A stretch of 64,000 bases of DNA. Source: G965247475 sp965247475 (GTDB taxonomy: Bacteria; Chloroflexota; UBA11872). A program made the translations under genes and the position numbers. Positions 1 to 8,581 of this stretch are shown here, one piece after another. A model generated the notes under the pieces. The model had not been told where the DNA came from. It was given only the letters and a program-made list of their open reading frames with translations, and searched no databases. The stretch lies in NCBI GenBank assembly GCA_965247475.1, contig OZ252016.1, positions 62,001-126,000 of the forward strand, written 5' to 3'. Within the stretch, counting starts at the first letter, position 1. Every line of letters begins with the position of its first letter.

Positions 1-1845
1 CTGCTCAACAACGTCCAGTCCAACGCGGAGAGCGGTGGCAACCCCGAGATTCGCGTCAGTGGCGCTCGCATCAGCGCCACCGTCGACGGCCGCGTCATCA
101 CCGCCGTCGTCAACAGCAACTTTGAGATCGGCCGGGAGCTGACCGAGCGCGGTCTGAACGTCCGGGGCGAGCAGGTCACCGTCGAGTTCGATGAGCCCAG
201 CCACGCCCCCACGATCATCAACATTCTCACGTCCGTCTTGCCGCTGCTGATCTTCGTCGGGTTGCTGATATTCATGATGCGCCAGGCGCAGGGCTCGAAT
301 ACGCAGGCCCTGAGTTTTGGCAAGAGCCGCGCCCGCCTGGTGACCGGCAACCGGCCGCGCGTCACCTTCCGGGACGTGCAGGGTGTGGACGAGGCCAAGC
401 AGGAGCTCGCGGAAATCGTGGAGTTCCTCAGGTACCCCGAGAAATTCACCAAGATCGGTGCGGAGATCCCACGGGGCGTGCTGCTCATCGGACCACCGGG
501 CACCGGCAAGACGTACCTGTCAAAGGCGGTCGCCGGGGAGGCCGGCGTGCCCTTCTTCAACATCAGCGGCTCCGAGTTCGTCGAGATGTTCGTCGGCGTC
601 GGCGCTTCGCGGGTGCGCGATCTATTCGAGAAGGCCAAGCAGAACGCTCCCGCGCTGGTGTTCGTCGATGAGATCGACGCCGTTGGGCGTCAGCGCGGTG
701 CCGGCCTTGGCGGCAGCCACGACGAGCGTGAGCAGACCCTGAATCAGATCCTCGTGGAGATGGATGGCTTCGACACCAACGAGACGGTCATCGTGCTCGC
801 GGCCACCAACAGGCCGGACGTCTTGGACCCGGCGCTGCTGCGGCCAGGCCGGTTCGACCGGCGCGTGATGCTCGACCTTCCCGACATCAAAGGCCGCGAG
901 TTGATCCTCGACGTGCACGCCCGTGACAAGCCGTTCGAGCCGGACACTGATATGCCCACCATTGCGCGTCAGACGCCCGGCTTCTCCGGCGCGGACCTCA
1001 AGAACATTCTCAACGAGGCCGCGATCCTCGCCGCCCGCCGCAATCGCACCACCATCGGCATGTTCGAGCTGGAAGAGGCGATCGATCGTGTGATCGCCGG
1101 TCCGCAGCGCAAGAGCCGTGTCATGAGCCAGCACGAGAAGCGTGTGACCGCCTACCACGAAATTGGGCACGCGCTGGTTGCCCATCTGCTCAAGCGCGCC
1201 GATCCCGTCTACAAGGTCACGATCCTCCCGCGCGGCCAGATGGGAGGCTACACACGCTTCCTCCCGTCCCAGGATCGGCACCTCTTCAGCAAGTCCGAGT
1301 TCGAGGACCAGCTGGCCGTCGCCATGGGTGGTCGCGCGGCCGAGGTGCTCGTATTTGGCGAGATGACCACCGGCGCCAGCAACGACATTCAGCAGGCCAC
1401 CGAGATCGCGCGCCGGATGGTCATGCAGTACGGCATGAGCGCGCGCCTGGGCCCGCGCTCGTTTGGACGCCGAGAGGAGCTCATCTTCCTCGGCCGTGAC
1501 ATCGCGGAGCAGCGCAACTACAGCGATTCGATCGCGGAGTCGATCGACGGCGAGGTCTCACAGCTCATCGGCGACGCGCATCGGCGCGCGTCCGACATCC
1601 TCCACCGCCACCACCCCGAGCTCGACAAGCTGGCCAAGAACCTGGTCGAGGTCGAGACGCTCGACGTCGAGGCGTTCCAGTACCTGTTGGACGAGTACGC
1701 GGGCAAGGTGCCAAAGGCGGTCGCACAAAAGCCGGTCGAGGCTCCGCGTGCCGAAGCGCCGGATCAGGGCGGGGCTGTGGATTCGTTGCCCGCTGGCCCG
1801 GCCCCCAAGCCCGCCCAGCGTCCCGCGGAGGGAGCGGCCGGCTAG
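1..1845 (+). CDS. ftsH: ATP-dependent zinc metalloprotease FtsH (5' truncated by window edge)
   Basis: This is a membrane-anchored AAA+ protease that degrades membrane and regulatory proteins. The frame is open from base 1, so the start and first membrane segment lie outside the window. What remains is the end of the extracytoplasmic domain, the second membrane helix (about nt 223-282), and the AAA domain with Walker A GPPGTGKT at nt 490-513, Walker B VFVDEID and the SRH motif RPGRFDRR. The peptidase domain carries the zinc motif HEIGH at nt 1156-1170 (usually HEAGH), with the third ligand expected in the TTGASNDI segment. The tail is rich in Pro and Ala. 614 codons are visible, close to the full family length. 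Confidence 0.97.
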   Translation: MLNNVQSNAESGGNPEIRVSGARISATVDGRVITAVVNSNFEIGRELTERGLNVRGEQVTVEFDEPSHAPTIINILTSVLPLLIFVGLLIFMMRQAQGSNTQALSFGKSRARLVTGNRPRVTFRDVQGVDEAKQELAEIVEFLRYPEKFTKIGAEIPRGVLLIGPPGTGKTYLSKAVAGEAGVPFFNISGSEFVEMFVGVGASRVRDLFEKAKQNAPALVFVDEIDAVGRQRGAGLGGSHDEREQTLNQILVEMDGFDTNETVIVLAATNRPDVLDPALLRPGRFDRRVMLDLPDIKGRELILDVHARDKPFEPDTDMPTIARQTPGFSGADLKNILNEAAILAARRNRTTIGMFELEEAIDRVIAGPQRKSRVMSQHEKRVTAYHEIGHALVAHLLKRADPVYKVTILPRGQMGGYTRFLPSQDRHLFSKSEFEDQLAVAMGGRAAEVLVFGEMTTGASNDIQQATEIARRMVMQYGMSARLGPRSFGRREELIFLGRDIAEQRNYSDSIAESIDGEVSQLIGDAHRRASDILHRHHPELDKLAKNLVEVETLDVEAFQYLLDEYAGKVPKAVAQKPVEAPRAEAPDQGGAVDSLPAGPAPKPAQRPAEGAAG

Positions 1846-1962
1846 CCGCTCGACGCGGCGATCACCGCCTCCCACGGGAAAGCCAGCGACCGAACGCGGC
1901 ACGTCCTCGCCGGCTAGCAGCCAAATGCCGCGAGCGATGCGCGGCCTGATACCGCCAAGGGC

Positions 1963-1968
1963 TATAGT
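1963..1968 (+). promoter_or_regulatory. Candidate -10 element of GH99-like copy 1
   Basis: TATAGT matches the sigma-70 -10 consensus and is kept at the equivalent place in copy 2 (4685-4690), although the bases around it differ. No clear -35 box is visible. It lies 87 nt before the preferred start codon. Confidence 0.35.
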
Positions 1969-2055
1969 TCGCGCTCACGAGCGGGAGGCTCAGCGACTCC
2001 CGACGTCGATGCGAGCATGAGCGGGCTGCATCCAAGGAGGCGCTGGGCGATCGGC

Positions 2056-4410
2056 ATGCGCGCCGTCGTGAGGCTCGGATGGGTCGCGGTGGTCGCGGTC
2101 GTGATAACCGTGGGAGCTGGCGCCGCCCAGGCGGACGAACCCTCACTCGGATTCGCCGTCACCGATGATCAAGGCGCGCACCTGCTGTCGGCGTGGCGCG
2201 ATCTGGGCGGGGCACGAACGGTCGGCGCGCCGGTGTCGCATCGGTTCGCGCTTGACGGTCACGTGGCGCAGGTGTTCGAGCACGGTGTGCTGCGCTGGGG
2301 TCCCGGGCCGGGCGCGTCGTTGGTGAACGTTCTGGACCTGCTCGCGGCGCGCGGTCACGACGACGCGATGCTCGCGGCCTTCGGGATTCCGCCGTCCGCC
2401 GACTGGTCGGCGGATGTGGGTGAGGACTGGCCGGCGGTGCAGCGCCGCCACATGGCGCTGCTGGACGGATCCGAGCCCTGGCGCGAGGCGCTGCGGGAGG
2501 CCTTTCGCACGGCGGCCGCGCCGCTGGCCAACGACAACGCGGCGATCGCGCTGCACGGGCTGCCCATGGCGGTGGCCGAGACGGAGGCGGGCTACGCCTT
2601 GCGGGCGCAGCGGGCCGCGTGGGTGTACGCGCCCGAGACGGATGCCGCGCCGCGGCGAGTGGCTGTGCTCGGTCTGCTGCAGGCCGCGCGGCAGGTTCCG
2701 CCGCGCGCCACCGTGCCGCAGGGCCCGGACCCAGAGCGACCCGCGCGGCCGGTGAGCGTGGTGCACTTCTTCGACTGGTGGAGCACCACGTACCTGCCGA
2801 GCGAGTTCTTTACCCACGGGTTGACGTGGGAGCGGATTGGGATCACGCGGGGGCAGGTGGGGTCGCCCGCCTACTACGACGCGAATTTCCGGCTGATCCG
2901 GGACCTGGGCGTCGACGGCGTGATGTGGGAGTGGTACGAGGGCGCGAACCTGAGCCCCGATGGCACGGTGCTGGACTCCCTGCGGCGTCATGACCTCAAG
3001 ATTGGGCTGTTCTACGACTGGGAGCTGCTGCACGCCGGCGGCCAGGCCGTGCTCAGCGACCGCGCCTACATCGCGGCCGACGAACGCAGCCTGAGCAAGA
3101 TCGCAGACGAGGTGATCGCCTTCTACCAAGGGATCACGCCGGACCTATGGCTGTACGACGCGGACGGCCAGCTCCCCGTGGTGGTGTACGCCTACGGCTT
3201 CCCGGAGGTGCTCGAAGACACGGCGGCGTGGACGTGGTTCTTCACCGAGCTTGTGCGGCGGGTCGAGACAGCGTTGGGGGTCGAGGTGATCTTCGATTGG
3301 TCGGTCGCTTACCTGCCACCGTCCCAGGTCCAGGAGCTGGCGTTCGAGCGCTGGCCGGATGACTATGCCCCGTTCAATTTCGTAGTTGACCTCCCCCAAT
3401 CGCAGTTCGGGCACCACGTGGTGACCTGGAACTACATCTTCGACAACCGCGGCGTCGCCGCGCGCGACGGGCTGCCGCGCGTCGTCCGCGACGACAACCG
3501 CTACTTGCAGGAGACGGCGTGGCTCGCGGCGCACACGAATCCGAGCTTGGTGTTCATCTACAGCTGGAACGAGTTCTGGGAAGGCTCGCACCTCTTCCCT
3601 GACGACACGTACGAGTGGCGGCGGTATGAGCTGGCGCGCGCGCAACTGGCGGAGCTGGCGGAGACGCGGGTCGACGACCTGCCGCGCGCGGTCATCGTCG
3701 GGGACCCGGCCGACGCCTATCCGGCGAACACGAATGGCCTGTTCGAGAGCCAGCGCCGGCTGATCCGGCACTTTCTGCGGCGGTATGTGCCGCAGGCCGA
3801 CTTCATCACCGCCGGGCGAGCCACGGCGGACGCGCTGGCCGGCTATCAGCTGGTGGTCAGCCTGACCACCGACCGCGCGGTTGACCCAGTGCTCGCGGCG
3901 CTGCCCGAAGCGGTGCAAGTCGTGTACTGGAACGCCACCGATCTGACGGCGGAGTTCCTGCAACGCTTTGCGCAAGCGGCGGAAGCGACGCGGCCCTACG
4001 GCCAGTTCCGCCTCTTGGACAACGACGGCCGGCCGACCGGCGACTCGATCAACGTCAACGGCGATGTCTGGCTGGCGACGCCCGCGGCCGGGGCGGCGAT
4101 CGCCTTGGCGTTCGAGTACGAGAGCCGGTCCTACCCGCTGGTGGTGCGGGCCGGCAACGATCACTGGATCAACGTCTACGGACCCACCGATGCCGCCCTG
4201 GCTGCAGTGTTCGAGGTCCTCTATGGCCGGGAGCTCGAGCCCGCGATCACGTTTGCACTCGGCGATCGCACCCAGCGACTCGAGGTCTACCCCGATGGGT
4301 GGGTAGTGCAGAACACATTCAGCGCGCCGGCGGTGTTTGTTCACGAACCGCTGGCCGTCCCGGACTTTGAGCCGGCCCCTCCCGCCGGCCTGCCGCCGGC
4401 TGCGCAGTAG
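2056..4410 (+). CDS. Secreted GH99-like glycoside hydrolase, copy 1
   Basis: This is a predicted exported glycan-active enzyme of 784 aa. I chose ATG 2056 because AAGGAGG lies at 2034-2040 (a long 15-nt spacing) and a compact signal peptide follows, ending AGAAQA. ATG 2017 is an in-frame alternative with no visible ribosome site. After the signal comes a module with LGGARTVGAP and VFEHGVLRW, like modules in other secreted proteins of this lineage. The central domain resembles the GH99/WbsX endo-alpha-mannosidase fold: HFFDWWST, then YSWNEFWEGSHLF, whose Glu codons at 3571 and 3580 are spaced like the EWxE catalytic pair of GH99. The C-terminal ~250 residues are unassigned. The substrate is unknown; an alpha-mannan-like glycan is a guess from the family. 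Confidence 0.85.
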   Translation: MRAVVRLGWVAVVAVVITVGAGAAQADEPSLGFAVTDDQGAHLLSAWRDLGGARTVGAPVSHRFALDGHVAQVFEHGVLRWGPGPGASLVNVLDLLAARGHDDAMLAAFGIPPSADWSADVGEDWPAVQRRHMALLDGSEPWREALREAFRTAAAPLANDNAAIALHGLPMAVAETEAGYALRAQRAAWVYAPETDAAPRRVAVLGLLQAARQVPPRATVPQGPDPERPARPVSVVHFFDWWSTTYLPSEFFTHGLTWERIGITRGQVGSPAYYDANFRLIRDLGVDGVMWEWYEGANLSPDGTVLDSLRRHDLKIGLFYDWELLHAGGQAVLSDRAYIAADERSLSKIADEVIAFYQGITPDLWLYDADGQLPVVVYAYGFPEVLEDTAAWTWFFTELVRRVETALGVEVIFDWSVAYLPPSQVQELAFERWPDDYAPFNFVVDLPQSQFGHHVVTWNYIFDNRGVAARDGLPRVVRDDNRYLQETAWLAAHTNPSLVFIYSWNEFWEGSHLFPDDTYEWRRYELARAQLAELAETRVDDLPRAVIVGDPADAYPANTNGLFESQRRLIRHFLRRYVPQADFITAGRATADALAGYQLVVSLTTDRAVDPVLAALPEAVQVVYWNATDLTAEFLQRFAQAAEATRPYGQFRLLDNDGRPTGDSINVNGDVWLATPAAGAAIALAFEYESRSYPLVVRAGNDHWINVYGPTDAALAAVFEVLYGRELEPAITFALGDRTQRLEVYPDGWVVQNTFSAPAVFVHEPLAVPDFEPAPPAGLPPAAQ

Positions 4411-4486
4411 GACCCGCGGCAGGCGGTTGCGCCCAGAGCCGGCACTACTTCAACGGTCGGCGGCGTCGCCGCGGCCGACCTCGAGC

Positions 4487-4575
4487 GTCATTCCGAGCGG
4501 AGCGAGGAATCTCACGGCCACCGGACCGGCGAAAGCCTGCCCCGAGTCCATCGAAGAAACCTCATAGCGTCCCGG
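4487..4575. repeat. Dispersed intergenic repeat, element 1
   Basis: This element begins GTCATTCCGAGCGGAGCGAG and contains GAATCTCACGGCCACCGGAC, CGGCGAAAGCCTGCCC and GAGTCCATCGAAG. Related elements lie at 7219, 11606, 29057, 41975 and 62499. It sits in the 367-nt gap between the two hydrolase genes, which otherwise holds only the PHP remnant and the copy 2 promoter region. Confidence 0.8.
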
Positions 4576-4609
4576 TGCGCGGGCGCCCGCCTGCCTGCGT
4601 CGGCAGCAC
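4562..4609 (-). pseudogene. 3'-terminal remnant of the PHP phosphoesterase gene at the duplication junction
   Basis: About 48 bp starting TCATAGCGTCCC match the 3' end of the intact PHP gene at 7296-7343 with only a handful of mismatches. The stop codon and the last ~15 codons are recognisable. The match ends where similarity to the region upstream of copy 1 begins (about 4615), so this looks like the breakpoint scar of the tandem duplication. It is too short to be functional. Confidence 0.65.
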
Positions 4610-4684
4610 CCACGGCGACCGAACCCGGCGTGTCCTTACTAGCCGGCAGAAAACTGCGGCGGGCCGCGCCGCAATGCGAGGGCT

Positions 4685-4690
4685 TATAGT
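4685..4690 (+). promoter_or_regulatory. Candidate -10 element of GH99-like copy 2
   Basis: TATAGT, followed by TCGCG as in copy 1. It persists within otherwise diverged upstream sequence, which argues for function. No -35 box was recognised. Confidence 0.35.
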
Positions 4691-4777
4691 TCGCGTCTAC
4701 CGGTGGGAGGCTCAGCGACTCCCGACGTCGATGCGAGCATGAGCGGGCTGCATCCAAGGAGGCGCTGGGCGATCGGC

Positions 4778-7120
4778 ATGCGCGCCGTCGTGAGGCTCGG
4801 ATGGGTCGCGGTGGTCGCGGTCGTGATAACCGTGGGAGCTGGCGCCGCCCAGGCGGACGAACCCTCACTCGGATTCGCCGTCACCGATGATCAAGGCGCG
4901 CACCTGCTGTCGGCGTGGCGCGATCTGGGCGGGGCACGAACGGTCGGCGCGCCGGTGTCGCATCGGTTCGCGCTCGACGGTCACGTGGCGCAGGTGTTCG
5001 AGCACGGTGTGCTGCGCTGGGGTCCCGGGCCGGGCGCGTCGTTGGTGAACGTTCTGGACCTGCTCGCGGCGCGCGGTCACGACGACGCGATGCTCGCGGC
5101 CTTCGGGATTCCGCCGTCCGCCGACTGGTCGGCGGATGTGGGTGAGGACTGGCCGGCGGTGCAGCGCCGCCACATGGCGCTGCTGGACGGATCCGAGCCC
5201 TGGCGCGAGGCGCTGCGGGAGGCCTTTCGCACGGCGGCCGCGCCGCTGGCCAACGACAACGCGGCGATCGCGCTGCACGGGCTGCCCATGGCGGTGGCCG
5301 AGACGGAGGCGGGCTACGCCTTGCGGGCGCAGCGGGCCGCGTGGGTGTACGCGCCCGAGACGGATGCCGCGCCGCGGCGAGTGGCTGTGCTCGGTCTGCT
5401 GCAGGCCGCGCGGCAGGTTCCGCCGCGCGCCACCGTGCCGCAGGGCCCGGACCCAGAGCGACCCGCGCGGCCGGTGAGCGTGGTGCACTTCTTCGACTGG
5501 TGGAGCACCACGTACCTGCCGAGCGAGTTCTTTACCCACGGGTTGACGTGGGAGCGGATTGGGATCACGCGGGGGCAGGTGGGGTCGCCCGCCTACTACG
5601 ACGCGAATTTCCGGCTGATCCGGGACCTGGGCGTCGACGGCGTGATGTGGGAGTGGTACGAGGGCGCGAACCTGAGCCCCGATGGCACGGTGCTGGACTC
5701 CCTGCGGCGTCATGACCTCAAGATTGGGCTGTTCTACGACTGGGAGCTGCTGCACGCCGGCGGCCAGGCCGTGCTCAGCGACCGCGCCTACATCGCGGCC
5801 GACGAACGCAGCCTGAGCAAGATCGCAGACGAGGTGATCGCCTTCTACCAAGGGATCACGCCGGACCTATGGCTGTACGACGCGGACGGCCAGCTCCCCG
5901 TGGTGGTGTACGCCTACGGCTTCCCGGAGGTGCTCGAAGACACGGCGGCGTGGACGTGGTTCTTCACCGAGCTTGTGCGGCGGGTCGAGACAGCGTTGGG
6001 GGTCGAGGTGATCTTCGACTGGTCGGCCGCGTCCCGGGTCCAGGAGCTGGCATTCGAGCGCTGGCCGGATGACTACGCCCCGTTCAATTTCGTGGTTGAC
6101 ACTCCCCAATGGCAATTCGGGCATCACGTGGTGACCTGGAACTACATCTTCGACAACCGCGGCGTCGCCGCGCGTGACGGGCTGCTGCGGGTGATCCGCG
6201 ACGACAACCGCTACTTGCAGGAGACGGCGTGGCTCGCGGCGCACACGAATCCGAGCTTGGTGTTCATCTACAGCTGGAACGAGTTCTGGGAAGGCTCGCA
6301 CCTCTTCCCTGACGACACGTACGAGTGGCGGCGGTATGAGCTGGCGCGCGCGCAACTGGCGGAGCTGGCGGAGACGCGGGTCGACGACCTGCCGCGCGCG
6401 GTCATCGTCGGGGACCCGGCCGACGCCTATCCGGCGGACACGAACCGCCTATTCGAGAGCCAGCGCCGGCTGATCCGGCACTTTCTGCGGCGGTATGTGC
6501 CGCAGGCCGACTTCATCACCGCCGGGCGAGCCACGGCGGACGCGCTGGCCGGCTATCAGCTGGTGGTCAGCCTGACCACCGACCGCGCGGTTGACCCAGT
6601 GCTCGCGGCGCTGCCCGAAGCGGTGCAAGTCGTGTACTGGAACGCCACCGATCTGACGGCGGAGTTCCTGCAACGCTTTGCGCAAGCGGCGGAAGCGACG
6701 CGGCCCTACGGCCAGTTCCGCCTCTTGGACAACGACGGCCGGCCGACCGGCGACTCGATCAACGTCAACGGCGATGTCTGGCTGGCGACGCCCGCGGCCG
6801 GGGCGGCGATCGCCTTGGCGTTCGAGTACGAGAGCCGGTCCTACCCGCTGGTGGTGCGGGCCGGCAACGATCACTGGATCAACGTCTACGGTCCCGTTGA
6901 CGCCGTCCTGGCGGCGGCGTTCGAGGTCGTCTATGGCCGGGAGCTCGAGCCCGCGATCACGTTTGCGCTCGGCGATCGCATCCAGCGACTGGAGATCTAC
7001 CCCGATGGGCGGGTAGTGCAGAACACGTTCAGCGCGCCGGCAGTGTTTCGCCACGAGCCGCTGGCCATTCCAGACTTCCAGCCGGCCCTTCCGGCTGACC
7101 TGCCGCCGGCTGCGGCGTAG
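4778..7120 (+). CDS. Secreted GH99-like glycoside hydrolase, copy 2
   Basis: This is a paralogue of the gene at 2056 with the same signal peptide, N-terminal module, GH99-like domain and NEFWEG catalytic motif (780 aa). Differences cluster in three places: a 12-bp shorter loop plus substitutions around 6022-6195 (SVAYLPPSQ becomes SAASR), a few changes near 6435-6452, and the last ~230 bp. Long stretches between are identical. The preferred start is ATG 4778, after the same AAGGAGG; ATG 4739 and GTG 4703 are in frame. Because the catalytic motif is intact, both copies may be active, with the altered loop possibly changing specificity. Confidence 0.85.
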   Translation: MRAVVRLGWVAVVAVVITVGAGAAQADEPSLGFAVTDDQGAHLLSAWRDLGGARTVGAPVSHRFALDGHVAQVFEHGVLRWGPGPGASLVNVLDLLAARGHDDAMLAAFGIPPSADWSADVGEDWPAVQRRHMALLDGSEPWREALREAFRTAAAPLANDNAAIALHGLPMAVAETEAGYALRAQRAAWVYAPETDAAPRRVAVLGLLQAARQVPPRATVPQGPDPERPARPVSVVHFFDWWSTTYLPSEFFTHGLTWERIGITRGQVGSPAYYDANFRLIRDLGVDGVMWEWYEGANLSPDGTVLDSLRRHDLKIGLFYDWELLHAGGQAVLSDRAYIAADERSLSKIADEVIAFYQGITPDLWLYDADGQLPVVVYAYGFPEVLEDTAAWTWFFTELVRRVETALGVEVIFDWSAASRVQELAFERWPDDYAPFNFVVDTPQWQFGHHVVTWNYIFDNRGVAARDGLLRVIRDDNRYLQETAWLAAHTNPSLVFIYSWNEFWEGSHLFPDDTYEWRRYELARAQLAELAETRVDDLPRAVIVGDPADAYPADTNRLFESQRRLIRHFLRRYVPQADFITAGRATADALAGYQLVVSLTTDRAVDPVLAALPEAVQVVYWNATDLTAEFLQRFAQAAEATRPYGQFRLLDNDGRPTGDSINVNGDVWLATPAAGAAIALAFEYESRSYPLVVRAGNDHWINVYGPVDAVLAAAFEVVYGRELEPAITFALGDRIQRLEIYPDGRVVQNTFSAPAVFRHEPLAIPDFQPALPADLPPAAA

Positions 7121-7218
7121 GACCCGCGGCAGGCGGTTGCGCCTAGAGCCGGCACTGTTTCAACGGTCGTCGGCGTTGCCAGGGCCGACCTCGAGTGCCG
7201 TTCCGAGCCGTTCCTCAT

Positions 7219-7307
7219 GTCACTCCGAGCCTCCGGCGAGGAATCTCACGGCCACCGGACCGGCGAAAGCCTGCCCTAAGTCCATCGAAGGAGTCTCATA
7301 GCGTCCC
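7219..7307. repeat. Dispersed intergenic repeat, element 2
   Basis: This is a slightly altered member beginning GTCACTCCGAGCC, with GAATCTCACGGCCACCGGAC and AAGTCCATCGAAGGAG. It is the copy 2 equivalent of the element at 4487. Its end overlaps the stop codon of the PHP gene. Confidence 0.7.
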
Positions 7308-8126
7308 CGCGCGCGGACGCCCGCCTGCCTGCGCCAGCAGCACACGCGCGCGCATGATGGGCAGCTTGACCAGACTGCGGAACTGGTTCTGCGCGTGGGC
7401 GCGCACGCCCGGCCGCGCGTGGGTCAGCGTGCCGCGCGCCGTGATCACGCTGCCGTCTTCGATCGCGGCTCGCAACTCCTGGGCGGATTTGCCCCGGAAC
7501 AGCGTCACCGCCTTGGCCAGGTCGCCGAAGTGCGCGTCGCTGCCGCCCAGCCCCGTGCCGATCGCCTTCCCGTGCTCGCGCACGAAGTCGCGCACCCGAC
7601 GCCGTGACGCGTCGCGCATGTACTGATTCTCGATCTCGATGCCGTCAAAGCTGACGGCTTGCAGCGCCGACCGCAGCCGCGCGGGCGAAATCGATGAGGG
7701 CATTCCCAGAAAGGGGTGGGCAACCACCGCCAGGCCTCCCTGCGCGTGAATGGCCTCGACCGTCCGTGGCACCGACCGGAAGATCGCGACCGGCGCTTCC
7801 AGAAAAAGGCCCACGATGTGGTCCTGCCGCAGGGTCGTTACCTCCATGCCCACGACGATCTCAACGGTCGCGCCGGAGCGCTCGGCATAGCGGCGCGCGC
7901 GCAGCGCACCCGCCGTCGTGTCGTGGTCGGTGATCGCCAGGACGTCCAGGCCCAGCTCCTGTGCGATGTCCACCAGCGCTTCCGGCGTCGGGACGCCGTC
8001 ACTCGCGCTGCTGTGCGCGTGGAGCTCCGCCACGCCCCACCCGCCTGGCGGCGGCGCCGGCGCGTCGCTCGGCAGACACCGTCGGCGGTCGGCGTGCTCG
8101 TCCGCGAGCCCCCGTTCGGCCGTCAC
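7296..8126 (-). CDS. PHP-domain metal-dependent phosphoesterase
   Basis: This is a PHP-superfamily hydrolase of 276 aa. The N-terminal motif ELHAHSSASDG supplies the paired histidines, followed by ITDHDTTAG, GMEVT, VVAHPFLG and a C-terminal GSDAH, which is the full PHP metal-ligand set. By family, likely substrates are small phosphoesters such as nucleotide bisphosphates or 5' ends of nucleic acids; nothing here narrows this. I chose GTG 8126 because the open frame further upstream overlaps the divergent gene at 8172. The last ~15 codons lie in the region copied into the duplication junction at 4562. Confidence 0.88.
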   Translation of the reverse strand: MTAERGLADEHADRRRCLPSDAPAPPPGGWGVAELHAHSSASDGVPTPEALVDIAQELGLDVLAITDHDTTAGALRARRYAERSGATVEIVVGMEVTTLRQDHIVGLFLEAPVAIFRSVPRTVEAIHAQGGLAVVAHPFLGMPSSISPARLRSALQAVSFDGIEIENQYMRDASRRRVRDFVREHGKAIGTGLGGSDAHFGDLAKAVTLFRGKSAQELRAAIEDGSVITARGTLTHARPGVRAHAQNQFRSLVKLPIMRARVLLAQAGGRPRAGTL

Positions 8127-8171
8127 TGGAGTACGATCATCCGCGCTTCTGTTGCAGCTGTTGTGACCGCA

Positions 8172-8579
8172 ATGACTGATCGCCCGCCCGGCCCCCAGTG
8201 GAACGTAGAGGACTTCCCCGCGTCGTACAACGGCACACCGATCGTGTGGGACCCCGATAACTATGACACTGCCGCCGTCCCGTTCGTCGTCGCCGTCAAG
8301 CACCAGTTCTGGTCATGGCGCGTCCGTCGATTCGAGATCGGAACCGGCTATGTCACCGTGGAGGTCCAGCTGCCGAGCGCGCTCCCGGATGGGTTCAGCA
8401 TGATCTCGTTCGACGAGGGCGACACGCCGCCGCATGCGGTGCACGACGAGTTCGCCGAGCTTCTGCGAGCGCTCGGCGGCGCCATGCTCGACAGTCCCTG
8501 GACCTACACGCTGATCATGTCGGACCGCGAGAACCGCGCCGAGTTCACCGGCCAGTTCGGGCCGGGATCGGACGCCTGA
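8172..8579 (+). CDS. Hypothetical protein (135 aa)
   Basis: I do not recognise this family. The product is acidic and soluble-looking, with many aromatic residues in its first half (FPASYNG, HQFWSWRV) and no signal peptide or membrane helix. GTG 8163 is an in-frame alternative start. Its stop (8577-8579) is followed after two bases by the GTG of the next gene, so the two are probably translationally coupled. A TACGAT at 8131-8136 could be its -10 element within the short divergent spacer with the PHP gene. Confidence 0.7.
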   Translation: MTDRPPGPQWNVEDFPASYNGTPIVWDPDNYDTAAVPFVVAVKHQFWSWRVRRFEIGTGYVTVEVQLPSALPDGFSMISFDEGDTPPHAVHDEFAELLRALGGAMLDSPWTYTLIMSDRENRAEFTGQFGPGSDA

Positions 8580-8581
8580 TC

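Larger units (their letters stand above)
1886..4609 (+). repeat. Tandem duplication, copy 1 (GH99-like gene plus flanks)
   Basis: This is the first of two directly repeated units, offset by about 2.72-2.73 kb. Homology starts at GCGACCGAAC (1886, matching 4615), runs through the hydrolase gene and its 3' flank, and ends in a fragment matching the 3' end of the PHP gene. The coding part is far better conserved than the flanks. Boundaries were set by eye and may be off by tens of bases. Confidence 0.9.
4615..7343 (+). repeat. Tandem duplication, copy 2
   Basis: This is the second copy of the ~2.7 kb unit. It runs from GCGACCGAAC at 4615 to the end of the homologous stretch inside the PHP gene. 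Its 5' and 3' flanks have diverged clearly from copy 1, while the first 1.28 kb of coding sequence differs at only one position that I could find. Confidence 0.9.

Noticed and set aside
3145..4344. Long minus-strand open frame opposite the GH99-like gene
   Set aside because: It mirrors the real gene, is rich in Arg/Val/His shadow sequence, and is broken differently in copy 2; it is a GC-rich artefact.
1886..7343. Insertion sequence or transposon as the cause of the duplication
   Set aside because: No transposase, terminal inverted repeats or target-site duplications were seen; the junction fits unequal recombination instead.
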